DNA of 64,000 bases from Acidovorax sp. MR-S7 (GCF_000400995.2 NZ_DF238927.1:1-64000), one strand, 5' to 3'; shown: positions 16,774 through 26,060, counted from the first letter of the stretch. The notes: generated by a model from the sequence alone, not told the origin. Numbers and translations are program-made.

Positions 16774-19491
16774 CTAGAGCGCGTGCGTCACCAGCCGGAA
16801 CTCGGGCTCCTCGGGGTAGGCGCGCACCTCGAAGCCCAGGCGGCGCATGAGCTGGAGCATGCGGGTGTTCTCCGCCAGCACCAGGCCCTGGATCTCGGCC
16901 AGGCCCTGCTCGCGCGCCACGTCCATGAGGCTGTGCATCAGCCGCGAGCCCAGGCCCTGGCCCGCGAAATCGTCGGCCACCAGCAGCGCGAATTCGCAGC
17001 TCGACGGGTCGGGGTTGATGACGTAGCGCGACACGCCCACGATGCGCTCGGCGCAGTGCTCCACACCTTGCGCGTCCAGCGTGCGCTCGCGGTGCACGGC
17101 CACCAGGGCCATGTCGCGGTCGTAGTCGATGAGCGTGAAGCGCGCCAGCATGGCGGGCGGCAGCTCGGTGATGCGCGAGGCGAAGCGCAAGTAGCGGCTC
17201 TCGGGCGACAGCTCGCGCACCAGGCGCTGGATCAGCGGCGCGTCATCGGGCCGGATGGGCCGCACGAGGTATTCGCCGCTGCCGCCCGTCTGGCAGCGCA
17301 GAGGCCAGGTCTGCTCGTAGCGCGCGGGGTAGGGCAGGATGGGCAGGTGGGCATAGGGGCCGTGGCGCGCGTGTCCCGCAGCGGGGCCATGGGCCGCCTC
17401 GCCCAGCGCGATGCGCGCGTCCACCGCCACGGCGCCGTGCGCATCGACGATCAGCGGGTTGATGTCCATCTCGCGCAGCTGCGGCAGCGCGCAGGCCATC
17501 TCGGACACGCGCAGCAGCACCTGCTCCAGCGCCTGCCGGTCGGCGGGCGGCGCGCCGCGCCAGGCGCCGAGCAGGCGCGCCACGCGCGAGCGCTGGACCA
17601 GGCGCTGCGCGAGGAAGGTGTTGAGCGGCGGCAGCTCCATGGCCTGGTCCTCGAGCAGCTCGACCAGGGTGCCGCCCGCGCCGAAGGTGATGACGGGGCC
17701 GAACGGGTCGTCCGCCACTAGGCCGATGCAGACCTCGCGCCCCGGCCGTGCGGCCGCCATGGGCTGCACCGTCACGCCCTGGATGCGCGCGCCGGGTGCG
17801 GCATGCGCCACGCGCTGCGCCATGGCCTCGTAGGCGTCACGCACGGCGGCGGCGCTCTGCAGGTGCAGGGCCACGCCGCCCACGTCGGACTTGTGGGCGA
17901 TGTCGGGCGAGTCGATCTTGAGCGCCACGGGAAAGCCGAGCTGCGCGGCGATCATCACCGCCTCGTGGCTGCTGCGCGCCAGCAGCGTGCGCGTCACGGG
18001 GATGTGGAAGGCGGCCAGCAGCGCCTTGGACTCCATCTCGGTGAGCACGGTGCGGCGCTCGGCCAGCACGCCTTCGATCACCAGGCGCGCGCCCTCGATG
18101 TCGGGCGGGGCCAGCGTGGCGGCGAGCGGCGGCGGGGTCTGCTGCAGCAGCTGCTGGTTGCGGTGATAGGCGGCGATGCTGCCGAACGCGCCCACGGCCG
18201 CCTCGGGCGTGCGGAAGGTGGGGATGTGCGCCGCGCGCAGCACCGCGCGCGCGGGCAGCACGGCGCTGTCGCCCATCCAGCACGACAGCAGGGGCTTGGC
18301 AGCGTGCTGGCGGGCGCCGGCCAGGGCCTGGGCAATGCCCGCGCCGTCCTGCCCGGCCTTGGGCGAGAACAGGGCCAGCACGCCGTCGACCGCGGGCTCG
18401 GCCAGCGCGGCGTCCAGCGCGGCGCGGTAGTGCGCGGGGGTGGCGTCCTCGGTCAGGTCCACCAGGTCGTCCAGCGTGGCCTGGGCGGGCAGGTGCGGGG
18501 CCAGGCGGGTGCGCGTGGCCTCGGGCAGCCGGCCTAGCGACAGGCCGATCTCCTCCATCCAGTCGGCCGCCAGCACGCCGGGGCCGCCGCCGTTGGTGAC
18601 CACGGCCAGGCGGCTGCCCACGGGGCGGTGGCGCGATGCCAGGCACTTGGCGGCCGAGAACAGCTCCACGAACGAGCGCACGCGCACGGCGCCCGCGCGG
18701 CGCAGGGCGGCGTCGAAGACGTCGTCGCTGCCCACGATGGCGCCGCTGTGCGTCTGCGCCGCCGCGCTGCCCGCACTCTTGCGGCCGGCTTTGAGCACGA
18801 TGACCGGCTTGGCGAAGGCGGCCGAGCGCAGCGCGCTCATGAAGCGGCGCGCGTCCTGGATGCCCTCCATGCAGACGGCGATGCTCTGCGTGTGCGGGTC
18901 GTGTGCCAGGAAGTCCAGCGCATCGGCCAGCCCCACGCCGGGGTGCGGGCCGAGGGAGATCACGCTGGAAAAGCCCACGTCGTTGCTGCCCGCCCAGTCG
19001 AGCACCGCCGCGGTGAGCGCGCCCGACTGGCAGACCAGCGCCAGCGGCCCGTCCTGCGCCAGCGGCCCGGCGGCACTGGCGTTCAGGTGCAGCGCGGGGC
19101 GCTGGATGCCGAGCGAATTGGGGCCCAGCAGGTGCACGCCCTCGCGCCGCGCGATCTTGTGCAGCTGTGCGGCATGCGGCGCGCCCACGCCGTTGCCCAG
19201 CACCAGCGCTGCGCGGCAGTGCATGCGGCCCGCCAGCTCCAGCGCGGCGGCCAGGTCCTGCGGCGGCAGGGCGATCACGGCCAGGTCGGCGCGGCTCTGC
19301 GCCAGGTCGTGCAGGGTGCCGCTGCTGCCCCGAATGTCCAGGAACGTGAGCGTGCCCGCGTAGCGCTGTGCGCGCAGCGCGGCATGCAGGGCCTGGGCCT
19401 GCGGCGTCAGCTCGGGGTCGTCCGGTCGGCCCGCCAGCACGGCGACCGAACCGGGGGAAAACAAGGGGGCGAGGTAGTGCTTGTCCAGCAT
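16774..19491 (-). CDS. ADP-forming acyl/acetyl-CoA synthetase fused to a GNAT acetyltransferase
   Basis: Protein of 905 residues. In order it has a CoA-binding Rossmann domain (about 8-105), a succinyl-CoA-ligase-like domain, an ATP-grasp domain (about 490-700) and a C-terminal GNAT domain (about 745-900, with the GLGSRLMHSLMDVA acetyl-CoA loop). AQTHSGAIVGSDD contains the His expected to be phosphorylated in active ADP-forming synthetases. This arrangement matches Pat/YfiQ-like protein lysine acetyltransferases, which inactivate acetyl-CoA synthetase. Because the His seems retained, genuine synthetase activity is also possible. Convergent with the hemerythrin gene. Confidence 0.9.
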   Translation of the reverse strand: MLDKHYLAPLFSPGSVAVLAGRPDDPELTPQAQALHAALRAQRYAGTLTFLDIRGSSGTLHDLAQSRADLAVIALPPQDLAAALELAGRMHCRAALVLGNGVGAPHAAQLHKIARREGVHLLGPNSLGIQRPALHLNASAAGPLAQDGPLALVCQSGALTAAVLDWAGSNDVGFSSVISLGPHPGVGLADALDFLAHDPHTQSIAVCMEGIQDARRFMSALRSAAFAKPVIVLKAGRKSAGSAAAQTHSGAIVGSDDVFDAALRRAGAVRVRSFVELFSAAKCLASRHRPVGSRLAVVTNGGGPGVLAADWMEEIGLSLGRLPEATRTRLAPHLPAQATLDDLVDLTEDATPAHYRAALDAALAEPAVDGVLALFSPKAGQDGAGIAQALAGARQHAAKPLLSCWMGDSAVLPARAVLRAAHIPTFRTPEAAVGAFGSIAAYHRNQQLLQQTPPPLAATLAPPDIEGARLVIEGVLAERRTVLTEMESKALLAAFHIPVTRTLLARSSHEAVMIAAQLGFPVALKIDSPDIAHKSDVGGVALHLQSAAAVRDAYEAMAQRVAHAAPGARIQGVTVQPMAAARPGREVCIGLVADDPFGPVITFGAGGTLVELLEDQAMELPPLNTFLAQRLVQRSRVARLLGAWRGAPPADRQALEQVLLRVSEMACALPQLREMDINPLIVDAHGAVAVDARIALGEAAHGPAAGHARHGPYAHLPILPYPARYEQTWPLRCQTGGSGEYLVRPIRPDDAPLIQRLVRELSPESRYLRFASRITELPPAMLARFTLIDYDRDMALVAVHRERTLDAQGVEHCAERIVGVSRYVINPDPSSCEFALLVADDFAGQGLGSRLMHSLMDVAREQGLAEIQGLVLAENTRMLQLMRRLGFEVRAYPEEPEFRLVTHAL

Positions 19492-19569
19492 GGCGAGTTC
19501 TGTGCTTGACAGTGCGTGAATGATCGCTGCCGGCGTTTGCTGTGCGGGATCATGGACACGCTTCGGCTT

Positions 19570-21150
19570 TTACTGCGGCAGTTGGAACGTTCCGGCCAAC
19601 TCGGCCAGATCGTGGGCCTGCTGCTGCAGCGCACTGGATGCCGCTGAGGTTTCCTCGACCAGGGCGGCATTCTGCTGCGTCACCCCGTCCAAGTGGGCCA
19701 CGGCCTGGTTGATCTGCGCCAGCCCCGATGCCTGCTCGCGGCTGGCCAGGGCGATTTCATCGACGATGCCGGCCACGCGCTGGATGCCGTCCATGATCTC
19801 CTGCATGGCCGTGCCCGCCTGCGCCGCCTGGGCGTTGCCCGCCTGGGTCTTGGACACCGAGTCGGTGATCAGCGTCTTGACCTCGCGCGCCGCCTCGGCG
19901 CTGCGCCCGGCCAGCGCGCGCACTTCCGAGGCCACCACGGCGAAGCCCCGCCCGGCTTCGCCGGCGCGCGCCGCTTCCACGGCGGCATTCAGCGCCAGGA
20001 TGTTGGTCTGGAAGGCGATGCCGTCGATCACGCCGATGATGTCGACGATCTTCGCGGCCGACTGGTTGATGGCCTGCATGGTCTGCACCACCTGGGTGAC
20101 CACGGCGCCGCCGTGCGCCGCCACCTCCTTGGCCTGCGCCGCGAGCTGGTTGGCCTGGGCGGCGCTGTCGGCGTTCTGCTGCACGGTGCCCGAGAGCTGC
20201 TCGGTGGCCGAGGCGGTCTGCTCCAGCGCGCTGGCCTGCTGCTCGGTGCGCGACGACAGGTCGAGCGCGCCCGCCGCCACCTGCGTGGAGGCGCCGGCGA
20301 TGGCGCTGGTGCCGGCCTTGACGTGGCCCACCACCTCGGCCAGGTTGCCGCGCATGGTTTCCATCTCGGCGCACAGGCGGCCGATCTCGTCGCTGCCCTG
20401 GCACGCGATGTCGTGCGTGAGGTCGCTCGCGGCGATGTGGGCCGCCGCAGTCTGGGCGATGGCGAAGCCGTTCTTCAGCCGCGCCAGCAGCGCCAGCGCC
20501 AGCAGCACCGAGGGCAGCACCAGCAGCGCGGCGGCCAGCACGAAGATCCACAGCGCCAGCTCGTAGCGCTTTTGCGCGGCCTGGTAGGCGGCGTTGGCAT
20601 GCTCCACCTGGTAGCTGCGCAGGGCGTCCATGGTCTTCACCACGGCCTCGCCCTCCTTGCGGCCCGCGGCCAGGAAGGCGGCCATGGTCTCGGCGGCGTA
20701 GTTTTCCTTGCGGATGGCCTGCACGGCCTTCTCCAGCTCCGCGCGCCAGGGCTTGCGCGCTTCCATGGCGGCGTCGTACAGCGCGCGCTCGCGCGGGTCG
20801 GCCATGCCTTGCTCCATGGTCTTGTGCAGCGCGTTGGTGGCGCTTTGGCTGGCGGCGATTGCATCCAGGTGCATGGTGGCCGGATGGTCGTGGATGCTGG
20901 CCAGGCCGCCCGCGGGGGCGTGCTGGAAGGCCAGGAGCACCTGCATGCGGTTTTGCAGGGTGCCTTCGATTGACTGGCTGGCCAGCAGGGAGCGCGCCAT
21001 CGCTTCGTCATGCAGGGACTTTAGGCTGTCGCGTGCCGAGGACAGTCCCCACAGGCCGGTGGCGGCCACGGCCACGACCGACAGAACGAAGGCGCACAGG
21101 ACGACGATGAAGCGCTGGGTGATCCGCAACTGGTTCCAGGAGAAGGTCAT
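19570..21150 (-). CDS. methyl-accepting chemotaxis protein
   Basis: Protein of 526 residues. Transmembrane segment 1 is at about 13-35, a small four-helix-bundle periplasmic sensor follows (about 36-190), then transmembrane segment 2 near 195-217, a HAMP domain and the long signalling coiled coil. The conserved tip includes IDGIAFQTNILALNAAVEAARAGEAGRGFAVVA-type residues. The C-terminus (AGTFQLPQ) lacks a NWETF-like CheR/CheB docking pentapeptide. The ligand is unknown. It stands alone, upstream of the acyl-CoA synthetase gene with 78 bp between. Confidence 0.95.
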   Translation of the reverse strand: MTFSWNQLRITQRFIVVLCAFVLSVVAVAATGLWGLSSARDSLKSLHDEAMARSLLASQSIEGTLQNRMQVLLAFQHAPAGGLASIHDHPATMHLDAIAASQSATNALHKTMEQGMADPRERALYDAAMEARKPWRAELEKAVQAIRKENYAAETMAAFLAAGRKEGEAVVKTMDALRSYQVEHANAAYQAAQKRYELALWIFVLAAALLVLPSVLLALALLARLKNGFAIAQTAAAHIAASDLTHDIACQGSDEIGRLCAEMETMRGNLAEVVGHVKAGTSAIAGASTQVAAGALDLSSRTEQQASALEQTASATEQLSGTVQQNADSAAQANQLAAQAKEVAAHGGAVVTQVVQTMQAINQSAAKIVDIIGVIDGIAFQTNILALNAAVEAARAGEAGRGFAVVASEVRALAGRSAEAAREVKTLITDSVSKTQAGNAQAAQAGTAMQEIMDGIQRVAGIVDEIALASREQASGLAQINQAVAHLDGVTQQNAALVEETSAASSALQQQAHDLAELAGTFQLPQ

Positions 21151-21493
21151 GGTGGAGTAAAAGGGTTGGTTGCTATGAGCTGGTTACTGTCTGTAAGAAA
21201 TGGTTGCAGTCATTCTTGCGTGTGGCAGGGCCCCCGGCGGGGATTGTGGCCCTGTCGGCGGCGCGGCCGGTGGCACGCCGATGACCGTCCCCGGGGTGGG
21301 GTTTTATATTGTGAACCCAGAATGGGATTATGAAATCATACATTCATGTATGTATGTATGTATGTATGATTTCACATCCGTCCAAAGGGATTTGGAAGGC
21401 ATGGGCTGCCGTTTTGACATCAATCAAGTGACTTCTTGATGGAAGTCATCATAATGCCGCCAATTGTTGTTTTGTTACATTAAGGAGCTGGCC
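21151..21493. promoter_or_regulatory. 343-bp divergent promoter region between the chemoreceptor and phaC
   Basis: No credible gene is present. The region holds an AT-rich stretch around 21301-21375 with a TATG microsatellite inside a 13-bp inverted repeat, a TTGACA at 21414-21419 that could be a -35 element towards phaC, and an imperfect palindrome around 21419-21441 (ATCAATCAAG-TGA-CTTCTTGAT). The phaC Shine-Dalgarno (AAGGAG) is at 21482-21487. The marked drop in GC content compared with the flanks suggests a regulatory hub. Confidence 0.55.
21331..21374. repeat. tetranucleotide (TATG)n run inside a 13-bp inverted repeat
   Basis: Arms TGAAATCATACAT (21331-21343) and ATGTATGATTTCA (21362-21374) are perfectly complementary. 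They enclose and partly overlap an uninterrupted run of about five TATG units. Such a sequence can extrude a cruciform, or change length by slippage. It lies about 120 bp upstream of phaC. Confidence 0.9.
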
Positions 21494-23317
21494 ATGGCCA
21501 CGGAAACCTCGTCCGGATCTGAGCATTTCCAGGAGCGCCAGCGCGCTGCCGCACGCACGCTCGACGAGTCGGTGCAAGCGCAGATGGCGCGCGCCTTCAG
21601 CGGCCTGTCGCCGATCGCGCTGGCCCTGGCCCATGCCGACTGGGCCCTGCACATGCTGGCTTCGCCGGGCCGCCAGGCGCAACTGGCGCAGCGTGCGCTG
21701 GAGCTGTCGCTGCAGGCCTGGCGCAATACCGGCGTTGCGCCCGACGAGGCCGCGCCCGAGAAGGATGGACGCTTCGCCGACGCCGGCTGGAGCCAGTGGC
21801 CCTACAGCGCCGTCAAGGAAGGCTTCAAGGCCACCGACGCCTGGTGGCGCGAAGTGGCGCACCAGGGCGGCGGCGTGTCGCGCCACCACCAGCACATGGT
21901 GGACTTCTTCACGGGGCAGGCGCTTGATGCGCTGTCGCCGTCCAACTGGGCCGTCACCAACCCCGAGGTGCTGCGCGTGGCGCGCGAGACCCAGGGCCGC
22001 TCGCTGCAGGAGGGTTTCAAGTTCTTCCTGCAGGACTTTCGCGAGTACCTGGGTGCCAACGCCGACACACCCGCCGAGTCGCTGGCGCCGCTCGAATACG
22101 CCGTGGGCAAGGACGTGGCCGTCACGCCGGGCAAGGTGGTGTTCCGCAACCACCTGATCGAGCTGATCCAGTACAGCCCGTCCACCGACAAGGTGCTGCC
22201 CGAGCCGGTGCTCATCGTGCCCTCGTGCATCATGAAGTACTACATCCTGGATCTGTCGCCGCACAACTCCATGGTCAAGTACCTGGTGGACAAGGGCCAT
22301 ACGGTGTTCATCATCTCCTGGCGCAACCCCGACGCATCGGACCGCGACCTGAAGATGCAGGACTACCTGAGCGCCGGCGTGCTCGCCGCCATGGCCGCCG
22401 CCAGATCGCGCACCGGCGCCGAGCGCCTGCACACCGTGGGCTACTGCCTGGGCGGCACGTTCCTGGCCATCGCAGCGGCGGCCATGGGGCGCCTGGCGCG
22501 CAAGAAGGGCGGCCCGCGCGAGGGCGAGCGCACGGCCAAGGAGCAGGCGCTGATCCCGGCGGACCTGCCCCAGCTGGCCTCCGTCATCCTGCTGGCCGCG
22601 CAGACCGACTTCACCGAGCCCGGCGAGCTGGGCGTGTTCATCGACGAGGACCAGCTCGCCACGCTGCGCCAGAACATGAACGACAAGGGCTACCTCTCGG
22701 GCAAGCAGATGGGCGGCTCGTTCGTCTACCTGGCCTCGCGGGGCCTGCTGTGGGGCCGTAACACGCGCCGCTACCTGATGGGCGAGGACGACGCCAGCTT
22801 CGACCTCATGAGCTGGAACGCCGACACCACGCGCCTGCCCGCGCGCATGCACTCGGAATACCTCGACGCGCTGTTCCTCAACAACGCGCTGGCCTCGGGC
22901 CAGTACCGCTTCGCCGGGGCCACCGTGGCGCTGATGGACATCGACGCGCCGATGATGGTGGTGGCCACCACGCGCGACCATGTCTCGCCGTGGAAGTCGG
23001 TCTACAAGATCCACCTGCAGACCGACACGCACGTGACCTTCGTGCTGGCCGAGGGCGGGCACAACGCGGGCATCGTCAGCGAGCCCGGCCGCCCGCGCCG
23101 CAGCTACCAGATCGCCAGTGTGGAGGACAACACCGGCTGGATCGACCCCGACGACTGGAAGGCCCAGGCCCCCGTGGTGCAGGGCTCGTGGTGGGAGGCC
23201 ATGCACGCCTGGATCGCCGAGCGCTCGGGCGCGCCCGCCAAGCCGCCGGCGATGCGCGCCGAGCATGCCGTGTGCGACGCGCCCGGCGCCTATGTGATGA
23301 CGCGCTATGCAGACTAG
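21494..23317 (+). CDS. phaC: class I poly(3-hydroxyalkanoate) synthase
   Basis: Protein of 607 residues, the usual class I size. The N-terminal phasin-like PhaC domain is followed by an alpha/beta-hydrolase domain with the lipase-like box GYCLGG, in which C318 is the nucleophile. The Asp in TRDHVSPW and the His in GGHNAGIVSEPG complete the triad. The cytosolic enzyme polymerises (R)-3-hydroxyacyl-CoA on PHA granules. The start at 21494 has AAGGAG at 6 nt. It is the first gene of an operon that continues through the FabI-like, MaoC-Pta and kinase genes, not the common phaCAB order. Confidence 0.95.
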   Translation: MATETSSGSEHFQERQRAAARTLDESVQAQMARAFSGLSPIALALAHADWALHMLASPGRQAQLAQRALELSLQAWRNTGVAPDEAAPEKDGRFADAGWSQWPYSAVKEGFKATDAWWREVAHQGGGVSRHHQHMVDFFTGQALDALSPSNWAVTNPEVLRVARETQGRSLQEGFKFFLQDFREYLGANADTPAESLAPLEYAVGKDVAVTPGKVVFRNHLIELIQYSPSTDKVLPEPVLIVPSCIMKYYILDLSPHNSMVKYLVDKGHTVFIISWRNPDASDRDLKMQDYLSAGVLAAMAAARSRTGAERLHTVGYCLGGTFLAIAAAAMGRLARKKGGPREGERTAKEQALIPADLPQLASVILLAAQTDFTEPGELGVFIDEDQLATLRQNMNDKGYLSGKQMGGSFVYLASRGLLWGRNTRRYLMGEDDASFDLMSWNADTTRLPARMHSEYLDALFLNNALASGQYRFAGATVALMDIDAPMMVVATTRDHVSPWKSVYKIHLQTDTHVTFVLAEGGHNAGIVSEPGRPRRSYQIASVEDNTGWIDPDDWKAQAPVVQGSWWEAMHAWIAERSGAPAKPPAMRAEHAVCDAPGAYVMTRYAD

Positions 23318-23699
23318 GCACTCCACGCGCCAGCAGGTCATCGAACGCCACCTGCACCACTTCGTGCGGCAGTTCGAGGGCATGGGCGCGCGCATCACCC
23401 TGCTGGCGCAGGCCCTGGACGTGCCGCTGGGCACCGCGTCGGAACTGCAGGCCGCGCTGCAGTGCGACGCGGCGACCGCCGGCCGCCCTGGGCGCGAGGA
23501 GCGCATGCGCGAGGAGCTGCGGGGCCTGCTGGTGCTGCGCTACCGCGCCTTCCGGCGGCTTGCCTACAACCCCGACGTGGGCCCGCAGGCCGCGCGCGAC
23601 ATCCTGCTGTGCGCCAACGACCGCCTGCTGTGCAAGGGCTTCCCCTATGAGGCGCCGGGCCTGAACCTGCGCGCGCTCTTCGACGGCATCGACGACTGA
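23307..23699 (+). CDS. small protein of the PHA operon, function unknown
   Basis: Protein of 130 residues overlapping the 3' end of phaC by 11 bp. It begins with a basic helix (RQQVIERHLHHFVRQF), then ITLLAQALDVPLGTASELQAAL, and a C-terminal part with RYRAFRRLAYNP and DRLLCKGFPYEAPG. There is no signal peptide or membrane helix, and I recognise no catalytic motif. Close coupling suggests a role with the synthase, for example as a regulator or granule-associated factor, but this is guesswork. Confidence 0.75.
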   Translation: MQTRHSTRQQVIERHLHHFVRQFEGMGARITLLAQALDVPLGTASELQAALQCDAATAGRPGREERMREELRGLLVLRYRAFRRLAYNPDVGPQAARDILLCANDRLLCKGFPYEAPGLNLRALFDGIDD

Positions 23700-23721
23700 T
23701 TTTTTCGACTTCCTTCACTCC

Positions 23722-24495
23722 ATGACAACCAATCCCTTCAGCCTGGCCGGAAAGAAAGGCCTGATCCTCGGCATCGCCAACGACAGCAGCATCGCCTTCG
23801 GCTGCGCCCGCCTGGCGCGCAGCATGGGCGCCGAGGTGGTGGCCTCGTGCCTCAACGACAAGGCCCGCAAGTACGTCGAACCGCTCACCGCGCCGCTGGG
23901 CATCGACCTGGTCAACTGCGACGTGGAGGCCGACGGCCAGCTGCAGGCCATCGTCGACCACGCGGTGGCGAAGTTCGGCCAGATCGACTTCGTCATCCAC
24001 TCCATCGCCTGGGCGCCGCTGGCCGACCTGCACGGCGACGTGGTGGACAGCTCGCGCGAGGGCTTCGCCCGCGCCGTGGGCGTCTCCTGCCACTCGTTCG
24101 CCGAGCTGGGCCGGCTGTGCGCGCCGCACATGCCGCGCGGCGGCAGCATGCTGTCCATGACCTACCTGGGCTCCGGCGAGGCCGTGCCCCACTACGGCCT
24201 GATGGGCCCGGTGAAGGCGGCGCTTGAATCCATGGTGCGCTACATGGCCATGGAGCTGGGCGGCAGGAACATCCGCGTGCACGCGGTGTCGCCCGGCCCC
24301 ATCCTCACGCGTGCGGCCTCGGGCATCGCCAGCTTCGACGAGCTGATGGCCACGGCCCAGGCCAAGGCGCCGCTGCAGCGCCTGGTGACGCTCGACGAGA
24401 TCGCCCAGCTGAGCCTGTTCCTGTGCACCGAAGCCGCTTCCGGCATGACGGGCCAGACGATTTACGTGGACGGCGGCGTCCACGCCGTGGATTGA
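23722..24495 (+). CDS. FabI-type enoyl-ACP reductase
   Basis: Protein of 257 residues of the SDR superfamily with FabI hallmarks. GIANDSSIAFGCA is the nucleotide-binding loop, and the catalytic set is Y148, Y158, M161 and K165 (Y-x6-K). SPGPILTRAASG and TIYVDGG near the end fit FabI. It reduces 2-enoyl thioesters with NAD(P)H. The location inside a PHA operon, rather than with housekeeping fatty-acid genes, suggests a second, specialised enzyme acting on enoyl-CoA or enoyl-ACP around PHA precursor supply. That role is inferred. Confidence 0.9.
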   Translation: MTTNPFSLAGKKGLILGIANDSSIAFGCARLARSMGAEVVASCLNDKARKYVEPLTAPLGIDLVNCDVEADGQLQAIVDHAVAKFGQIDFVIHSIAWAPLADLHGDVVDSSREGFARAVGVSCHSFAELGRLCAPHMPRGGSMLSMTYLGSGEAVPHYGLMGPVKAALESMVRYMAMELGGRNIRVHAVSPGPILTRAASGIASFDELMATAQAKAPLQRLVTLDEIAQLSLFLCTEAASGMTGQTIYVDGGVHAVD

Positions 24496-24509
24496 GGAGG
24501 ACACACACC

Positions 24510-25943
24510 ATGAACACCAACGCACCCGACCTCGAATGGATGGAAAACGTCACCTATGACGAGCTGAGCCTGGGCCAGACGGCCCGGCTGCTGCGCACGG
24601 TGACGCTGGAGGACATCCAGGCGTTCGCCGCCGTCTCCGGCGACATCAACCCCGCCCACCTGAACGCCGAATACGCCGACGCCACCATGTTCCACGGCGT
24701 CATCGCCCACGGCATGCTGGGCGCTGCGCTGATCTCGGCGCTGTTCGGCACGCGGTTCCCCGGCCCCGGCACGATCTACCTGGGCCAGGAGCTGAAGTTC
24801 ACCAAGCCCGTGCGCATCGGCGACACGCTCACCGTGCTGGCCACCGTGAGCGAGAAGGACGACGAGAAGAAGCGCGTCAAGATGGACTGCCTGGTCACCA
24901 ACCAGAAGGGCGAGGTGGTGCTCAAGGGCGAGGCCCGACTGATGCCGCCCACGCAGAAGGTGCGCGTGCCCAAGGTGAACGCGCCGCAGATCCAGCTCTT
25001 CGACCCCGAGGCGCGCCTGAAGGAGCTGCTGGCCCGCGCCGACGGCCTGGAGGCGGTGCGCTGCGCCGTGGTCCACCCGTGCGACGCCGGCTCGCTCTCC
25101 GGCGCCATCGACGCCGCCGCGCACGGCCTGATCGTGCCCGTGCTCATCGGCCCCGAGGGCCGCATCCGCCGCGTCGCAGAGGAGGCCGGCATCGACCTCG
25201 AAGGCGTGGAGATCGTCTCCGTGGAGCACAGCCACGCCGCCGCCGAACTGGCCGCCGGCATGGCCGCGCGCCGCGAGGTGGAGATCGTCATGAAGGGCAG
25301 CCTGCACACCGACGAGCTGCTCAAGGCCGTCCTGGCCCAGGCGCCGCTGCGCACCGGCCGGCGCCTGTCGCACGTGTTCCGCTTCGACGTGCCGCTGTAC
25401 CCCAAGCCCATCATCGTGACCGACGCGGCCATCAACATCCAGCCCACGCTGGCCGAGAAGGCCGACATCATCCAGAACGCCATCGAGTTCGCATGCATCA
25501 TGGGCAACGAGCGGCCCAAGGTGGCCATCCTCTCGGCGGTGGAGACCGTCACGCCGTCGATTCCCTCCACCATCGACGCCGCCGCGCTGTGCAAGATGGC
25601 CGACCGCGGCCAGATCAAGGGCGGCCTGCTCGACGGCCCCCTGGCGTTCGACAACGCCATCTCCATGGAAGCCGTGCGCATCAAGGGCATCGCCTCCGAC
25701 GTGGCGGGCCAGGCCGACATCCTCGCCGTGCCCAACCTGGAGAGCGGCAACATGGTGGCCAAGCAGCTCGAATACATGGCCGGCGCCAGCGGCTCGGGCC
25801 TGGTGCTGGGCGCGCGCGTGCCCATCGCCCTGACCAGCCGCGCCGACGGCCCCATGGCGCGCGTGGCCTCGGCCGTGCTGGCGCTACTGGCGGCGCACGA
25901 CCAGCGCAAGCGCCAGGCCGAGAACGCCTGGAAACAGGGGTGA
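24510..25943 (+). CDS. bifunctional MaoC-type enoyl-CoA hydratase / phosphate acyltransferase
   Basis: Protein of 477 residues. Residues 10-150 are a MaoC/hot-dog domain with the (R)-hydratase motif (AVSGDINPAHLNAEYA...FHGVIAHGM). Residues about 175-470 are a phosphotransacetylase/phosphotransbutyrylase-like domain (VPVLIGPEGRIRRVA, EIVMKGSLHTDELLKAVL). The fusion can hydrate enoyl-CoA to (R)-3-hydroxyacyl-CoA, the PHA synthase substrate, and can exchange acyl-CoA for acyl phosphate. It feeds the kinase gene that follows. GAGGAGG lies 9 nt before the ATG. The fused arrangement is known in Burkholderiales; substrate chain length is unknown. Confidence 0.9.
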   Translation: MNTNAPDLEWMENVTYDELSLGQTARLLRTVTLEDIQAFAAVSGDINPAHLNAEYADATMFHGVIAHGMLGAALISALFGTRFPGPGTIYLGQELKFTKPVRIGDTLTVLATVSEKDDEKKRVKMDCLVTNQKGEVVLKGEARLMPPTQKVRVPKVNAPQIQLFDPEARLKELLARADGLEAVRCAVVHPCDAGSLSGAIDAAAHGLIVPVLIGPEGRIRRVAEEAGIDLEGVEIVSVEHSHAAAELAAGMAARREVEIVMKGSLHTDELLKAVLAQAPLRTGRRLSHVFRFDVPLYPKPIIVTDAAINIQPTLAEKADIIQNAIEFACIMGNERPKVAILSAVETVTPSIPSTIDAAALCKMADRGQIKGGLLDGPLAFDNAISMEAVRIKGIASDVAGQADILAVPNLESGNMVAKQLEYMAGASGSGLVLGARVPIALTSRADGPMARVASAVLALLAAHDQRKRQAENAWKQG

Positions 25944-25945
25944 CA

Positions 25946-26060
25946 TCCCCCTGAGCCGCTGCGCGGCTTCCCCCTTCTCTCTGCGCGCTTGCGCGCTACG
26001 GGGAGGGGGACGACGCCAGCGCGGCGGGGCGGCCCTTGCGCGGCGTCTGCTGGCTTGGGC
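25946..26060 (+). repeat. GC-rich double-hairpin repeat family B (B1)
   Basis: It starts 3 bp after the MaoC-Pta stop: CCCCCTGA, hairpin GCCGCTGCGCGGC, CCCCC, then a second hairpin of GCGCGC type and a GGGAGGGGGACG block followed by CGCGGCGGGGCGGCCC. It lies within the operon before the kinase gene, so it could lower kinase expression or stabilise the upstream mRNA. Confidence 0.75.

Noticed and set aside
21344-21370. TATG repeat as a CRISPR-like or telomere-like array
   Set aside because: Units are 4 bp without spacers; it is a microsatellite.
21200-21439. 79-codon plus-strand reading frame across the TATG repeat
   Set aside because: No ribosome binding site, composition changes abruptly within it, and much of the sequence is the microsatellite and promoter region. 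More likely noncoding.
21449-23506. 685-codon minus-strand frame opposite phaC
   Set aside because: phaC is certain from its catalytic residues. The antisense product has no recognisable domain and arises from GC-rich codon structure.
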